NCBI GenBank assembly: GCA_035536235.1
Contig: DATLOQ010000123.1
Span: forward strand, 5,328-69,327
Reading direction: 5' to 3'
DNA length: 64,000 bases
DNA from: DATLNF01 sp035536235
GTDB taxonomy: Bacteria > Actinomycetota > Actinomycetes > BP-191
Shown piece after piece: positions 49,493 to 58,546 of the stretch (position 1 is its first letter; every line of letters starts with the position of its first letter). Under the pieces are notes generated by a model. That model was given only the letters and a program-made list of their open reading frames with translations, was not told the DNA's origin and did not search any database. Position numbers and translations under genes: made by a program.

Positions 49493-50814
49493 CGTCGCGC
49501 GGGATGACAGCGCGTGGGAGCTCAGGGCGGCCGCTGCAGGTAGCGCTGCTCGGCTGCGGAGTCGTCGGATCGGAGGTTCTCCGCCTGATGCACACCCACG
49601 CCGACGACCTGGCCGCTCGCATCGGAGCCCACCTGGAGATTGCCGGCATCGCCGTGCGGGTGCCTGGCAAGCTCCGCGACCTTCCGGTCGACCCTGCGCT
49701 GTTCACCGCGGATGGCTTAGGTCTCGTTTCGCGGGATGACGTCGACGTCGTGGTTGAGGTGATCGGCGGCATCGAGCCGGCCCGCACCCTGCTCATGGCT
49801 GCGCTGGAGAGCGGCAAGTCAGTGGTGACCGCCAACAAGGCGCTGCTCGCCAGCGACGGCGCCTCGCTCTACGACGTCGCCGACAAGCACGGGGCGGATC
49901 TCTACTACGAGGCAAGCGTGGCGGGCGGCATCCCGCTGCTGCGCCCGCTCAAGGAGTCGCTCGCCGGTGATCGCCTGCACCGGGTGCTGGGCATCGTCAA
50001 CGGCACGACCAACTACGTCCTCAGCCGGATGGACGAGACAGGGGCCTCGTTCGCCGAGGCGCTCGACGAGGCCACTGCACTCGGCTACGCGGAGGCGGAC
50101 CCCAGCGCCGACATCGAGGGCTTCGACGCGGCGGCGAAGGCAGCGATCCTGGCGAGCATCGCCTTCCACACCCGCATCGCAGTCGGTGATGTGCATCGCG
50201 AGGGAATCACCGACGTGACCTCTGCCGACATCGCCAGCGCTCGCGCGATGGGGCGGGTGGTCAAGCTGCTCGCCATCTGCGAGCGGGTCGACGACGGCGT
50301 CAGCGTGCGTGTCCACCCGGCGATGATCCCGCGCAGCCACCCCCTCGCCGGCGTGCGTGACGCGTTCAACGCCGTGTTCGTCGAGGGCGAGGCAGTCGGG
50401 GAGCTGATGTTCTACGGCAGGGGCGCCGGCGGCGCCCCTACCGCCAGTGCGGTGCTCGGCGACCTCGTCGCAGTCGCGCGCAATCGGCTGTCGGGGTCAC
50501 GGGGCGCCGGGGAGTCGGCGTACGCCGCACTGCCGGTGCGACCGATGGGTCAGACCCGCACTCGCTATCACGTGAGCCTCGACGTCGCGGACGTGCCGGG
50601 TGTGCTGGCTGAGGTCGCCGGCGCCTTCGCCGCACAGGACGTCTCGATCCGCACGGTCCGGCAGGAAGGACACGGGGCGGACGCCACGCTCGTGCTGGTC
50701 ACCCACGAAGCCCCCGATGAGGCACTTGCTCGCACTGTCGGCTGGCTGCGGGGTCTCGACGTGGTGCGGGCAGTCACCAGTGTGATGCGCGTCGAGGGCG
50801 GGGAGCCGGCATGA
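49489..50814 (+). CDS. hom: Homoserine dehydrogenase with ACT domain
   Basis: ATG 49489 overlaps the lysA stop; 441 residues. NAD(P) motif LLGCGVVGSEVLR, the catalytic region EASVAGGIPLLRPL, NGTTNYVLSRM and the lysine in FDAAAKAAILASIAF. Residues about 354-441 form an ACT domain (DVPGVLAEVAGAFAAQDVSI), which in this family gives threonine feedback inhibition. It reduces aspartate semialdehyde to homoserine. Confidence 0.97.
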   Translation: MTSRGMTARGSSGRPLQVALLGCGVVGSEVLRLMHTHADDLAARIGAHLEIAGIAVRVPGKLRDLPVDPALFTADGLGLVSRDDVDVVVEVIGGIEPARTLLMAALESGKSVVTANKALLASDGASLYDVADKHGADLYYEASVAGGIPLLRPLKESLAGDRLHRVLGIVNGTTNYVLSRMDETGASFAEALDEATALGYAEADPSADIEGFDAAAKAAILASIAFHTRIAVGDVHREGITDVTSADIASARAMGRVVKLLAICERVDDGVSVRVHPAMIPRSHPLAGVRDAFNAVFVEGEAVGELMFYGRGAGGAPTASAVLGDLVAVARNRLSGSRGAGESAYAALPVRPMGQTRTRYHVSLDVADVPGVLAEVAGAFAAQDVSIRTVRQEGHGADATLVLVTHEAPDEALARTVGWLRGLDVVRAVTSVMRVEGGEPA

Positions 50815-51875
50815 CCGCTCCGGCGTCGTGGCGCGGCATCCTCGAGGAGTACCGCGCACGGATGCCCATCGACCAGAGCACCACGGTCATCACTCTGCGC
50901 GAGGGCGGCACTCCACTAGTGCCGGCCGACGTGCTGTCCGAGCGAACCGGGTGTGAGGTGTGGCTGAAGGTGGAGGGCGCCAACCCGACCGGGTCCTTCA
51001 AGGATCGCGGCATGACCGTGGCCATCACCAAGGCAGTCGAAGAAGGCAGTCGGGCAGTGATCTGCGCATCAACCGGCAACACGTCAGCGTCGGCAGCGGC
51101 CTACGCCGCGCGGGCCGGCATCGTGTGCGCCGTGCTGGTGCCGAGCGGGAAGATCGCCCTCGGCAAGCTCGCCCAGGCGCTCGTGCACGGCGCGCAGCTG
51201 CTGCAGGTAGACGGCAACTTCGACGACTGCCTGGACCTGGCGCGCGATCTGGCGAAGAACTACCCCGTCACGCTCGTCAACTCCGTCAACCCGTACCGCA
51301 TCGAGGGGCAGAAGTCCGCGGCGTTCGAGATCTGCGACGTCCTGGGCGCACCTCCCGATGTGCACTGCTTGCCGGTCGGCAACGCCGGCAACATCACGGC
51401 CTACTGGAAGGGCTACCGGGAGTACCACCGCGACGGCGTGATCGACGCGCTGCCCGTGATGCGCGGCTTCCAGGCGGCCGGCGCCGCCCCGCTGGTCTCC
51501 GGCGCACCGGTCGCGAAGCCGGTCACCATCGCGACCGCCATCCGCATCGGCAACCCTGCGTCGTGGTCCGAGGCGCTGCAGGTGCGCGATGAGTCGGGCG
51601 GGGCGATCGAGTCCGTCACCGACCGGCAGATCCTCGACGCGTACCGGCTGTTGGCTCGGTCGGAGGGCGTCTTCGTCGAGCCGGCGTCAGCGGCGAGCGT
51701 CGCGGGACTGCTTCAGGCCAGCGCCCAGGGCACGCTCGAACGAGGTCGCCGCGTCGTCTGCACGGTCACCGGTCACGGCTTGAAGGACCCGGAGTGGGCG
51801 ATCTCCGGAGCTCCGGCGCCGCGCACCATCGCCGTCGACGCCCCAGCGGCTGCGGCGGCTCTGGGCCTGATCTGA
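50811..51875 (+). CDS. thrC: Threonine synthase
   Basis: ATG 50811 overlaps the hom stop; 354 residues. PLP lysine in PTGSFKDRGMTVAITKA, the phosphate-binding loop VGNAGNITAYWKGY, and CASTGNTSASAAAYAARAG. It converts O-phosphohomoserine to threonine. The length fits the short bacterial form. Confidence 0.97.
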   Translation: MTAPASWRGILEEYRARMPIDQSTTVITLREGGTPLVPADVLSERTGCEVWLKVEGANPTGSFKDRGMTVAITKAVEEGSRAVICASTGNTSASAAAYAARAGIVCAVLVPSGKIALGKLAQALVHGAQLLQVDGNFDDCLDLARDLAKNYPVTLVNSVNPYRIEGQKSAAFEICDVLGAPPDVHCLPVGNAGNITAYWKGYREYHRDGVIDALPVMRGFQAAGAAPLVSGAPVAKPVTIATAIRIGNPASWSEALQVRDESGGAIESVTDRQILDAYRLLARSEGVFVEPASAASVAGLLQASAQGTLERGRRVVCTVTGHGLKDPEWAISGAPAPRTIAVDAPAAAAALGLI

Positions 51876-51916
51876 GTGGGCTCAGGCTGGGTCGCCTCGA
51901 CTGAGTCGAGCGAGAT

Positions 51917-53200
51917 GTGATGAGGCCGGCCCCGGGCAGCCGCGGCTACGTCCGGCTGCTCCGCGACGAGCGCGACTTCCGCCGCGTCTACCTCGCGCAG
52001 GTCATCAGTCTCGGAGGGGACTGGTTTGCCCTGATCCCGCTGCTCACCTTGCTCGAGCGGCTGACCGGAGGGGGCTTGTGGGGCGGTCTCGTGCTCGCCG
52101 TGGACACCGCAGCCTTCGCGGTGCTCGCGCCGTACGCCGGCACGGTGGCCGACCGTTACGACCGACGTCGCACGATGGTGATCGCCGACTTCGTCTCGGC
52201 CGCGATGGTGCTGCTGCTCCTCCTCGTCCGCTCGGAGTCGACAGCCTGGGTAGCGCTCATCGCGATCGGCGGCGTGTCCGCCGCCAAGGCGTTCTTCACA
52301 CCGGCGTCCGGGGCGGCGATTCCCAACCTGGTGCCGCCGGCTGATCTGGTGCGCGCCAGCGTTCTCGGCGGCGCGGTGTGGGGCACGATGCTCGCAGTGG
52401 GAGCGGCAGCGGGTGGGCTGGCGGCGCTGGTCATCGGTGCTCGGTGGTGCTTCGTGCTCGACGCGGCCAGCTTCATCGTCTCTGGCATCCTCGTCATGCG
52501 CACCCGCCGGCCGTTCAGCCAGTCGCGCGAACGCGCCGTCGTGCCGTCGGTCCTCGACGACATCCGCGAGACAGTGCGCTACGCCCGATCAGAGCCCCGG
52601 GTGCGGGCGCTGTTGACCTGCAAGGCCGGTGTCGCGCTGGGCAATGGCACCCTCGCCCTGTTTCCCCTGTACGCGACCAGGGTGTTCCGCATGGGTGAGC
52701 TCGGCACTGGTCTCCTCTACAGCGCGCGTGGCGTCGGAGCGCTGGTCGGACCGTTCTTCATGCGGCGCTTCATCAGCCGTGATCCGACTCTGCTGTGGCC
52801 GGTGCTCGCCGTCAGCATCGGGCTCTTCGGGGTGTCCTACCTCGGCTTCTCGGCGGCTCCGGTCTTTGCGGTCGGGCTGTTCTTCGTCGCCCTCGCGCAC
52901 TTCGGCGGGGGAGCCAACTGGGTCCTCTCGACGTACGGCATCTCCTCCCTCGTCCCAGACCACGTCCGGGGCCGGGTCTTCAGCGCCGACTACATGCTGG
53001 CGACGGCCGCGATCACGCTGAGCCAGGTGGTGGCCGGCGTGCTCAGCGAGACGGTGGCAGTGCGATCCATCTCGGCCGGCTTGGGTCTAGTCGTCCTGAT
53101 GTACGCCGGGATCTGGTTCGCCGCAACGCGGCGCCTTCGTCGGCTGCCCGCGCGTGGGGCGGCGGACGCGGTGTGGACACCGCCGGAGATTCCGACTTAG
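51917..53200 (+). CDS. MFS transporter wedged between thrC and thrB
   Basis: 427 residues with about 11-12 membrane segments, starting at GTG 51917 or ATG 51920. The MFS loop 2-3 motif is GTVADRYDRRRTMVIADF, and the sequence fits the EntS/DHA3-like exporter class. Ligand unknown. Its position inside the threonine operon would suit an exporter of threonine-pathway metabolites, but the family is better known for drug and siderophore export, so this is only a hypothesis. Confidence 0.85.
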   Translation: MMRPAPGSRGYVRLLRDERDFRRVYLAQVISLGGDWFALIPLLTLLERLTGGGLWGGLVLAVDTAAFAVLAPYAGTVADRYDRRRTMVIADFVSAAMVLLLLLVRSESTAWVALIAIGGVSAAKAFFTPASGAAIPNLVPPADLVRASVLGGAVWGTMLAVGAAAGGLAALVIGARWCFVLDAASFIVSGILVMRTRRPFSQSRERAVVPSVLDDIRETVRYARSEPRVRALLTCKAGVALGNGTLALFPLYATRVFRMGELGTGLLYSARGVGALVGPFFMRRFISRDPTLLWPVLAVSIGLFGVSYLGFSAAPVFAVGLFFVALAHFGGGANWVLSTYGISSLVPDHVRGRVFSADYMLATAAITLSQVVAGVLSETVAVRSISAGLGLVVLMYAGIWFAATRRLRRLPARGAADAVWTPPEIPT

Positions 53201-53281
53201 GTCGAAGCGGCGTGCGGCGTAGGGCGTACGACGTGCGGCCATCGCCGCCCATGCGGCCACCCTGGCGTGGAAGGAGATCGA

Positions 53282-54193
53282 GTGGCAGGTCCGAGCTTTC
53301 GGGCGGCGCCGGTGCGGGTGCGGGTGCCCGCGACGTCCGCGAACCTAGGGCCGGGTTTCGACTCACTCGGGCTGGCCCTGGCGCTCTACGACGACGTGGT
53401 CGTCCGCATCGCCGACTCCGGCCTGCACGTCGACGTCGCCGGCGAAGGTGCTGAGGACCTCCCACGCGACAAGCGGCACCTGGTCGTTCGAGCGGTGCGC
53501 GCCGCGTTCGACGCGCTCGGCGGCCAGCCGCGTGGCCTCGAGGTCGTCTGCGCCAACCGCATCCCCCAGGGGCGCGGGCTCGGATCCTCTGCGGCGGCGA
53601 TCGTGGCGGGGATCACCGCGGCCCGACACCTCGTGCTCGGCGGGATGACCGACCACGACGCGCTCGCACTCGCCGTAGCGCTTGAGGGGCACCCCGACAA
53701 CGTCGCTGCCGCGCTGCTCGGCGGCCTGACGGTGGCGTGGTCCGGCGCGACCGACGTGCGGGCGACGCGGATCGGGCTGCACCCGGATCTGTGCGCTGTC
53801 GTCTTGGTGCCGAACTCCCGCTCATCGACCGCCAAGGCCCGCCGGATGCTGCCCGAGACGGTGCCCCACGCCGACGCCGCCTGGTCGGCCGGCCGGGCGG
53901 CGCTGCTCGTCGAGGCGGTGAGCCGTACCCCAGACCTGCTCTTCGACGCCACCGAGGACGTGCTGCACCAGCCCTACCGGGCGGAAGCCATGCCAAGGAC
54001 CGCGGCCCTGCTTCGGTCGCTGCGCGGCAAGGGCGTCGCGGCCGCCATCAGCGGCGCTGGACCCTCGCTGATCGCGCTGGGCGTCAGCCCCGGTGAGCTG
54101 GACGCCGTCGCGGCCGGCGCTCCGCGTGGCTGGACGGCACAGCGGCTCGACATCGACCGCAACGGCGCGCAAGCGGTGCCGGTCGGCGGCTGA
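53282..54193 (+). CDS. thrB: Homoserine kinase
   Basis: GTG 53282 follows AAGGAG by 5 bases; 303 residues. GHMP kinase fold: VPATSANLGPGFDSLG at the N-terminus, the ATP loop IPQGRGLGSSAAAIVAG, and the C-terminal AAISGAGPSLIAL. It phosphorylates homoserine for ThrC. It is separated from thrC by the MFS gene. Confidence 0.96.
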   Translation: MAGPSFRAAPVRVRVPATSANLGPGFDSLGLALALYDDVVVRIADSGLHVDVAGEGAEDLPRDKRHLVVRAVRAAFDALGGQPRGLEVVCANRIPQGRGLGSSAAAIVAGITAARHLVLGGMTDHDALALAVALEGHPDNVAAALLGGLTVAWSGATDVRATRIGLHPDLCAVVLVPNSRSSTAKARRMLPETVPHADAAWSAGRAALLVEAVSRTPDLLFDATEDVLHQPYRAEAMPRTAALLRSLRGKGVAAAISGAGPSLIALGVSPGELDAVAAGAPRGWTAQRLDIDRNGAQAVPVGG

Positions 54194-54215
54194 AGGGCGC
54201 GGGCCGCCCGTCGCC

Positions 54216-54243
54216 GGGAATTGCCGGCGGCGTGGCGCTGTTG
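54216..54243 (+). promoter_or_regulatory. SigR-type promoter upstream of rho (GGGAAT-N18-GTTG)
   Basis: GGGAAT 54216-54221 and GTTG 54240-54243 are 18 bases apart, an exact fit to the SigR consensus and the same type as the element before sigR. It would start a leader of about 330 bases ahead of rho. It overlaps the housekeeping-type promoter below. Confidence 0.6.
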
Positions 54244-54269
54244 CTCTGGCCGCGACGCATCGTTACGCT
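54241..54269 (+). promoter_or_regulatory. Housekeeping-type promoter for rho (TTGCTC-N17-TACGCT)
   Basis: TTGCTC 54241-54246 and TACGCT 54264-54269 have 17-base spacing, matching the TTG-/TANNNT actinobacterial pattern. Transcription would start near 54276. Confidence 0.5.
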
Positions 54270-54581
54270 TCGCCCTGTCCCACCTGCTCGCGCAGCTTGG
54301 CCGCCGTTCTTCTCGGCGCCGTACACCGGACGCACTTCCTCCCGGTGGCCCGCGGCCCGCCCCGCACCCGCCTTCCAGGCACCGTCGTCGGACCGCCCCA
54401 GCGCGCCACGACTCCCGGACGACGACGGGGTCGACGATCGGCAGCCTCGTCGCGACAACGCCGCCCAGTCAGCGGCTCACACACTCCCTCGCCTCCCGCG
54501 GGGGCGTCACACCGCACGGCTGCGAGACGCCGTGCTGGGCCCCGTCGATGCCGACCGGCCCGCACTCGAGAGGATCAGCGT
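54270..54581 (+). promoter_or_regulatory. Long C-rich leader of rho
   Basis: This 312-base gap before the rho start holds no gene I can support. From about 54270 to 54400 it is rich in C and poor in A, with runs such as CCCACCTGCTCGC and CGCCCCGCACCCGCC, the composition preferred by Rho utilisation sites. In other bacteria Rho limits its own mRNA through such leaders. No stable hairpin stands out. Open frames here are in shifted, Arg/Pro-rich frames and look non-coding. Confidence 0.4.
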
Positions 54582-56621
54582 TTGAGCGACACCACAGAGG
54601 TCACCGGCTCCGGCAGCGCGGACGGTGGCGCGGGGTCCGCGGCACGCAAGCCGCGCGGCGCCACCGGCGGGCTCACCGGCATGAAGCTCGCCGAGCTGCA
54701 GCAGGTGGCTGCCGGCATGGGCATCAGCGGGGTAGCCAAGCTTCGCAAGAGCGAGCTGATGGCCGCTATCAAGAGCGCCAACGGCGCAACGGCAGCAGCG
54801 GGCAACGGCCCGAAGGCCCCGGCCGACCAGGGTAGGAGAGCACCGGCCGACAACGGCACGAGAGCGCCGGCCGACCAGGGCACGGGAGCAGCGGCCGACA
54901 ACGGCACGCGCGCACCGGCCGACCAGGGCACGAGAGCAACCGCCGACAACGGCATGAGAGCGCCGGGGGCCAACAACGCGCAGGACTCCGCCGGCGGCGG
55001 TGACGTCCCCCAGGCCCGGCCGAGCATCACCATCGGCGATGGAACCAGCGGTGACTCCCGCGCCGAGGGCGGCGAAGGCCGCAGTGGCAGCACGTATGCC
55101 GAGCGTCGGGAAGCGCGGGAAGCGCGCTACCGCGAGCGAAGTCGCGACCGCCAGGTCTCTAGCGAGGGCGCGGACCGTTCCCAGGGCCAGAGCCACGGCG
55201 ACCGCGCCCAGGGCACCCAGGTATCTGGCGACCGAGCCCAGGGTGACCGTGCCCAGGGCGGCCAGCCGCCGGCGGATCGGGGTCAGGGACAGGGCGGCCA
55301 GCAGCAAGGTGGCGGCGGACCTCGACAGCAAGGCGGCCAGGGCGGTGGCCAGGGCGGTCAGCGCGACGAGGAGTTCGGTCGCAGCGCCCGGCGCGGCCGA
55401 TTCCGCGAGCGAGGGCGCAATCGTTCAGGCGGTCAGGGCCAGCGCGGCGGTCTGGGCTTCGGCGAGCCGGACACCATCATTCGCGAGGACGACGTCCTCG
55501 TGCCGTGCGCGGGGATCGTCGACATCCTCGACAACTACGGCTTCGTCCGGACCACCGGCTACCTCCCCAGCCCCAACGACGTGTACATCGCGCTCTCGCA
55601 GGTACGCCGTTACGGCCTGCGCAAGGGCGACGTCGTCACCGGGGCCGTGCGCCAGCAGGCTGAAGGGGAGCGCAAAGACAAGTTCAACGCGCTCATCCGC
55701 CTCGACACAGTGAACGGTGCGGACCCGGAGAAGGCCAAGGTCCGGCCTGACTTCAAGGACATGACGCCGCTCTACCCCCAAGACCGGCTTCGCCTCGAGA
55801 CCGACTCTCACTTCCTGACGACGCGGATCATCGACCTCGTCGCCCCGATAGGTAAGGGCCAGCGCGGTCTCATCGTCTCGCCGCCGAAGGCGGGCAAGAC
55901 GATGGTGCTGCAGGCCATCGCCAACGCGATCACCACCAACAACCCCGAGACCCACCTCATGGTCGTCCTCGTCGACGAGCGGCCCGAGGAGGTGACCGAC
56001 ATGCAGCGGTCGGTGAAAGGGGAGGTCATCGCCTCCACCTTCGACCGACCTGCAGAGGACCACACGACAATCGCCGAGCTGGCGATCGAGCGGGCCAAGC
56101 GGCTGGTCGAGCTCGGTCACGACGTAGTCGTGCTCCTCGACTCGATCACCCGACTCGGCCGTGCCTACAACCTCGCCGCGCCGGCTAGCGGCCGCATCCT
56201 CTCCGGCGGTGTCGACTCGACGGCGCTCTACCCCCCGAAGCGCTTCTTCGGCGCAGCGCGCAACATCGAGAACGGCGGCTCGTTGACGATCCTCGCCACT
56301 GCCCTGGTGGAGACCGGGTCAAGGATGGACGAGGTCATCTTCGAGGAGTTCAAGGGCACCGGGAACATGGAGCTAAAGCTCGACCGCAAGCTCGCGGACA
56401 AGCGGATCTTCCCGGCCGTCGACGTCGACGCCTCGGGCACCCGCAAGGAGGAGCTGCTCATGTCACCGGAGGAGCTGCAGATCACCTGGAAGCTGCGCCG
56501 GGTCCTGCACGCGCTGGAGACCGGTCAGGCGCTCGAGCTGCTCATCGACAAGATGAAGTCGACGAAGGGCAACACGGAGTTCCTCATGCAGATCTCGAAG
56601 ACGGTGGCCTCGTCCGACTAG
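54582..56621 (+). CDS. rho: Transcription termination factor Rho
   Basis: TTG 54582 follows AGAGGA by about 8 bases; 679 residues. Rho N-terminal helical domain (GMKLAELQQVAAGMGI, about 33-66), then a disordered insert of about 220 residues with six 8-residue repeats and Arg/Gly/Gln-rich runs, a cold-shock-like RNA-binding domain (GIVDILDNYGFVRTTGY), and the hexameric ATPase: SPPKAGKTMVLQAIA near 430-445, VVVLLDSITRLGRAYN and the arginine-finger region. Large N-terminal inserts are typical of actinobacterial Rho. Promoters of SigR and housekeeping type lie upstream. Confidence 0.97.
   Translation: MSDTTEVTGSGSADGGAGSAARKPRGATGGLTGMKLAELQQVAAGMGISGVAKLRKSELMAAIKSANGATAAAGNGPKAPADQGRRAPADNGTRAPADQGTGAAADNGTRAPADQGTRATADNGMRAPGANNAQDSAGGGDVPQARPSITIGDGTSGDSRAEGGEGRSGSTYAERREAREARYRERSRDRQVSSEGADRSQGQSHGDRAQGTQVSGDRAQGDRAQGGQPPADRGQGQGGQQQGGGGPRQQGGQGGGQGGQRDEEFGRSARRGRFRERGRNRSGGQGQRGGLGFGEPDTIIREDDVLVPCAGIVDILDNYGFVRTTGYLPSPNDVYIALSQVRRYGLRKGDVVTGAVRQQAEGERKDKFNALIRLDTVNGADPEKAKVRPDFKDMTPLYPQDRLRLETDSHFLTTRIIDLVAPIGKGQRGLIVSPPKAGKTMVLQAIANAITTNNPETHLMVVLVDERPEEVTDMQRSVKGEVIASTFDRPAEDHTTIAELAIERAKRLVELGHDVVVLLDSITRLGRAYNLAAPASGRILSGGVDSTALYPPKRFFGAARNIENGGSLTILATALVETGSRMDEVIFEEFKGTGNMELKLDRKLADKRIFPAVDVDASGTRKEELLMSPEELQITWKLRRVLHALETGQALELLIDKMKSTKGNTEFLMQISKTVASSD
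54813..54956 (+). repeat. Six 24-bp coding repeats in the Rho N-terminal insert
   Basis: Six consecutive 8-residue units, residues about 78-125, alternate RAPADQGT and RAPADNGT variants. The true period is therefore near 48 bp. The repeats are a likely site of copy-number change and keep this part of Rho disordered. Confidence 0.8.
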
Positions 56622-56634
56622 CCGACGCTGCTCC

Positions 56635-57057
56635 TCAGTCGGCGACGCTGAGGTCGACCTCGATGTTGCCGCGGGTGGCATTGCTGTAGGGACACACCTG
56701 GTGGGCCTTGGCGACCAGCTCCATCGCATCGGATCGCTCCAGCGCGGGCAGGGAGACCACGAGCTCCACGGTCAGCACGAACCCCACGCCCGACGGTGCG
56801 GGGCCCAGGCCCACCCTGGCAGTGACGGTCGAGTCCGTCGTATCGGCGGAAGCCGCGCGGGCGACGAGCTGCAGCGCGGAGTGGAAGCACGACGCGTAGC
56901 CGGCGGCGAAGAGCTGCTCCGGGTTGGTGCCGTCGCCGCCGTCCCCGCCGAGCTCCTTCGGCACGTCGAGCTCTACATCGAGCCGGTCGTCCGAGGACGT
57001 AGCCCGGCCGGCGCGACCGCCGTACGCCGTCGCCTCGGCTGTGTAGAGCGTCTGCAT
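56635..57057 (-). CDS. ohr: Organic hydroperoxide resistance protein (OsmC/Ohr family)
   Basis: 140 residues with the two redox cysteines in GYASCFHSALQ and HQVCPYSNATRGN, and the catalytic Arg region near GGRAGRATSSD. Ohr reduces organic peroxides using lipoyl-linked thiols. GGAAGG lies before ATG 57057. It stands on the minus strand between rho and rpmE, interrupting the usual rho-rpmE order. Confidence 0.95.
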   Translation of the reverse strand: MQTLYTAEATAYGGRAGRATSSDDRLDVELDVPKELGGDGGDGTNPEQLFAAGYASCFHSALQLVARAASADTTDSTVTARVGLGPAPSGVGFVLTVELVVSLPALERSDAMELVAKAHQVCPYSNATRGNIEVDLSVAD

Positions 57058-57182
57058 CGTCGGCCTTCCCTCTCAGTCGCCAGAGCGGAGCGAGTCTGGC
57101 ACACTGGACCTACCGCGAACCGGTTCACACCTCACCAGCGGGTGGGGTGACCCGGCGTCGCCTGAGCAGAAGAGGACCGATC

Positions 57183-57404
57183 ATGAAGGCCGGCATCCAC
57201 CCCGACTACGTCGAGGCGACCGTGCACTGCTCGTGCGGCGAGACCTTCACCACGCACAGCACCGTGAGCGACATCCGAGCCGACGTGTGTTCGAAGTGCC
57301 ACCCCTTCTACACCGGCAAGCAGAAGATCATGGATGTCGGCGGCCGGGTGGAGAAGTTCGAGAAGCGCTTCGGCAAGCGCGACGCCGGCGCGAAGCAGGG
57401 TTAG
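57183..57404 (+). CDS. rpmE: 50S ribosomal protein L31 (zinc-binding form)
   Basis: ATG 57183 follows AGAGGA; 73 residues. The zinc ligands are present in VHCSCGETF and CSKCHPFYTGKQK, so this is the C+ form that binds zinc. It sits in the large subunit bridging the head of the small subunit. It precedes prfA, as in other actinobacteria. Confidence 0.97.
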   Translation: MKAGIHPDYVEATVHCSCGETFTTHSTVSDIRADVCSKCHPFYTGKQKIMDVGGRVEKFEKRFGKRDAGAKQG

Positions 57405-57484
57405 CGGGGGCGGCGCCTAGCGCTGCTCCCTTGCCCGCTCCGCGCCCGCCACCTCCGCCGGGCGCCTGACCCTCGAGGCGACCC

Positions 57485-58546
57485 ATGTTCGACAAGCTCG
57501 GCGAGATCGAGGCGGAGCACGCGCAGCTCGAGCGCGAGATGTCCGATCCTGACCTGCACAACGACCAGGCGCGGGCGCGCACCGTCACCAAGCGGTATGC
57601 CGAGCTGACGCCGGTGGTCGAGGCATATCAGGAGTACGTCGTGGTCGCGGCCGACATCGAGGCGGCGCGCGAGCTCGCAGCGGAGGATGCCTCGTTCCGG
57701 GAAGAAGTGACCTCCGGCGAGGCCCGTCTGCAGGAGCTGCACACCCGGCTGCGAGAGCTGCTCGTGCCAGCCGACCCCAACGATGAGAAGGACGTCATCC
57801 TCGAGGTCAAGGCAGGCGAGGGCGGTGAGGAGTCAGCGCTGTTCGCCGGCGACCTGCTGCGCATGTACCTCCGCTTCGCGGAGCGCCAGGGCTGGAAGAC
57901 CGAAATCCTGGAGTCCAACGAGAGCGACCTCGGAGGCTACAAAGACGTCTCCGTCGCGGTGAAGGCGAAGGGGACCGGTGCATGGCGCCGGCTCAAGTAC
58001 GAGGGCGGCGTCCACCGGGTGCAGCGGGTGCCGGCGACCGAGAGCCAGGGGCGCATTCACACCAGCGCGGCCGGAGTCTTCGTGATGCCTGAGGCCGAGG
58101 ACGTCGACGTGACCATCGACCCCAGCGACCTGCGCATCGACGTCTACCGGTCCAGCGGCCCAGGCGGTCAGAGCGTGAACACCACAGACTCCGCCGTACG
58201 CATCACCCATGTGCCGACAGGCACTGTCGTGTCGTGTCAGAACGAGAAGAGCCAGCTGCAGAACAAGGAGTCCGCGATGCGTATCCTGCGGGCCCGGTTG
58301 CTCGCTCTCGCACTGGAGGAGCAGGCAAGCGCCGCCAGCGCCGAGCGGCAGAGTCAGGTGCGTACGGTGGATCGCAGCGAGCGGGTCCGCACCTACAACT
58401 TCCCGGAGAATCGAATCTCAGACCACCGGACGGGCTACAAGTCCTACAACCTCGACCAGGTGCTCGACGGCGACCTCGACCCGGTCATCCAGTCGCTGGT
58501 CGACGCCGACAACGCTGCGCGAATGGCTGGTGGCGATGAGGAGTGA
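57485..58546 (+). CDS. prfA: Peptide chain release factor 1
   Basis: 353 residues. Helical N-terminus, the stop-codon-recognition PAT motif in RVPATESQGRIHTSAAG and the catalytic SSGPGGQSVNTTDSAVRI (GGQ) region. It ends peptides at UAA and UAG. GAGG lies 9 bases before the ATG. Its end overlaps the prmC start, and PrmC methylates its GGQ glutamine. Confidence 0.97.
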   Translation: MFDKLGEIEAEHAQLEREMSDPDLHNDQARARTVTKRYAELTPVVEAYQEYVVVAADIEAARELAAEDASFREEVTSGEARLQELHTRLRELLVPADPNDEKDVILEVKAGEGGEESALFAGDLLRMYLRFAERQGWKTEILESNESDLGGYKDVSVAVKAKGTGAWRRLKYEGGVHRVQRVPATESQGRIHTSAAGVFVMPEAEDVDVTIDPSDLRIDVYRSSGPGGQSVNTTDSAVRITHVPTGTVVSCQNEKSQLQNKESAMRILRARLLALALEEQASAASAERQSQVRTVDRSERVRTYNFPENRISDHRTGYKSYNLDQVLDGDLDPVIQSLVDADNAARMAGGDEE

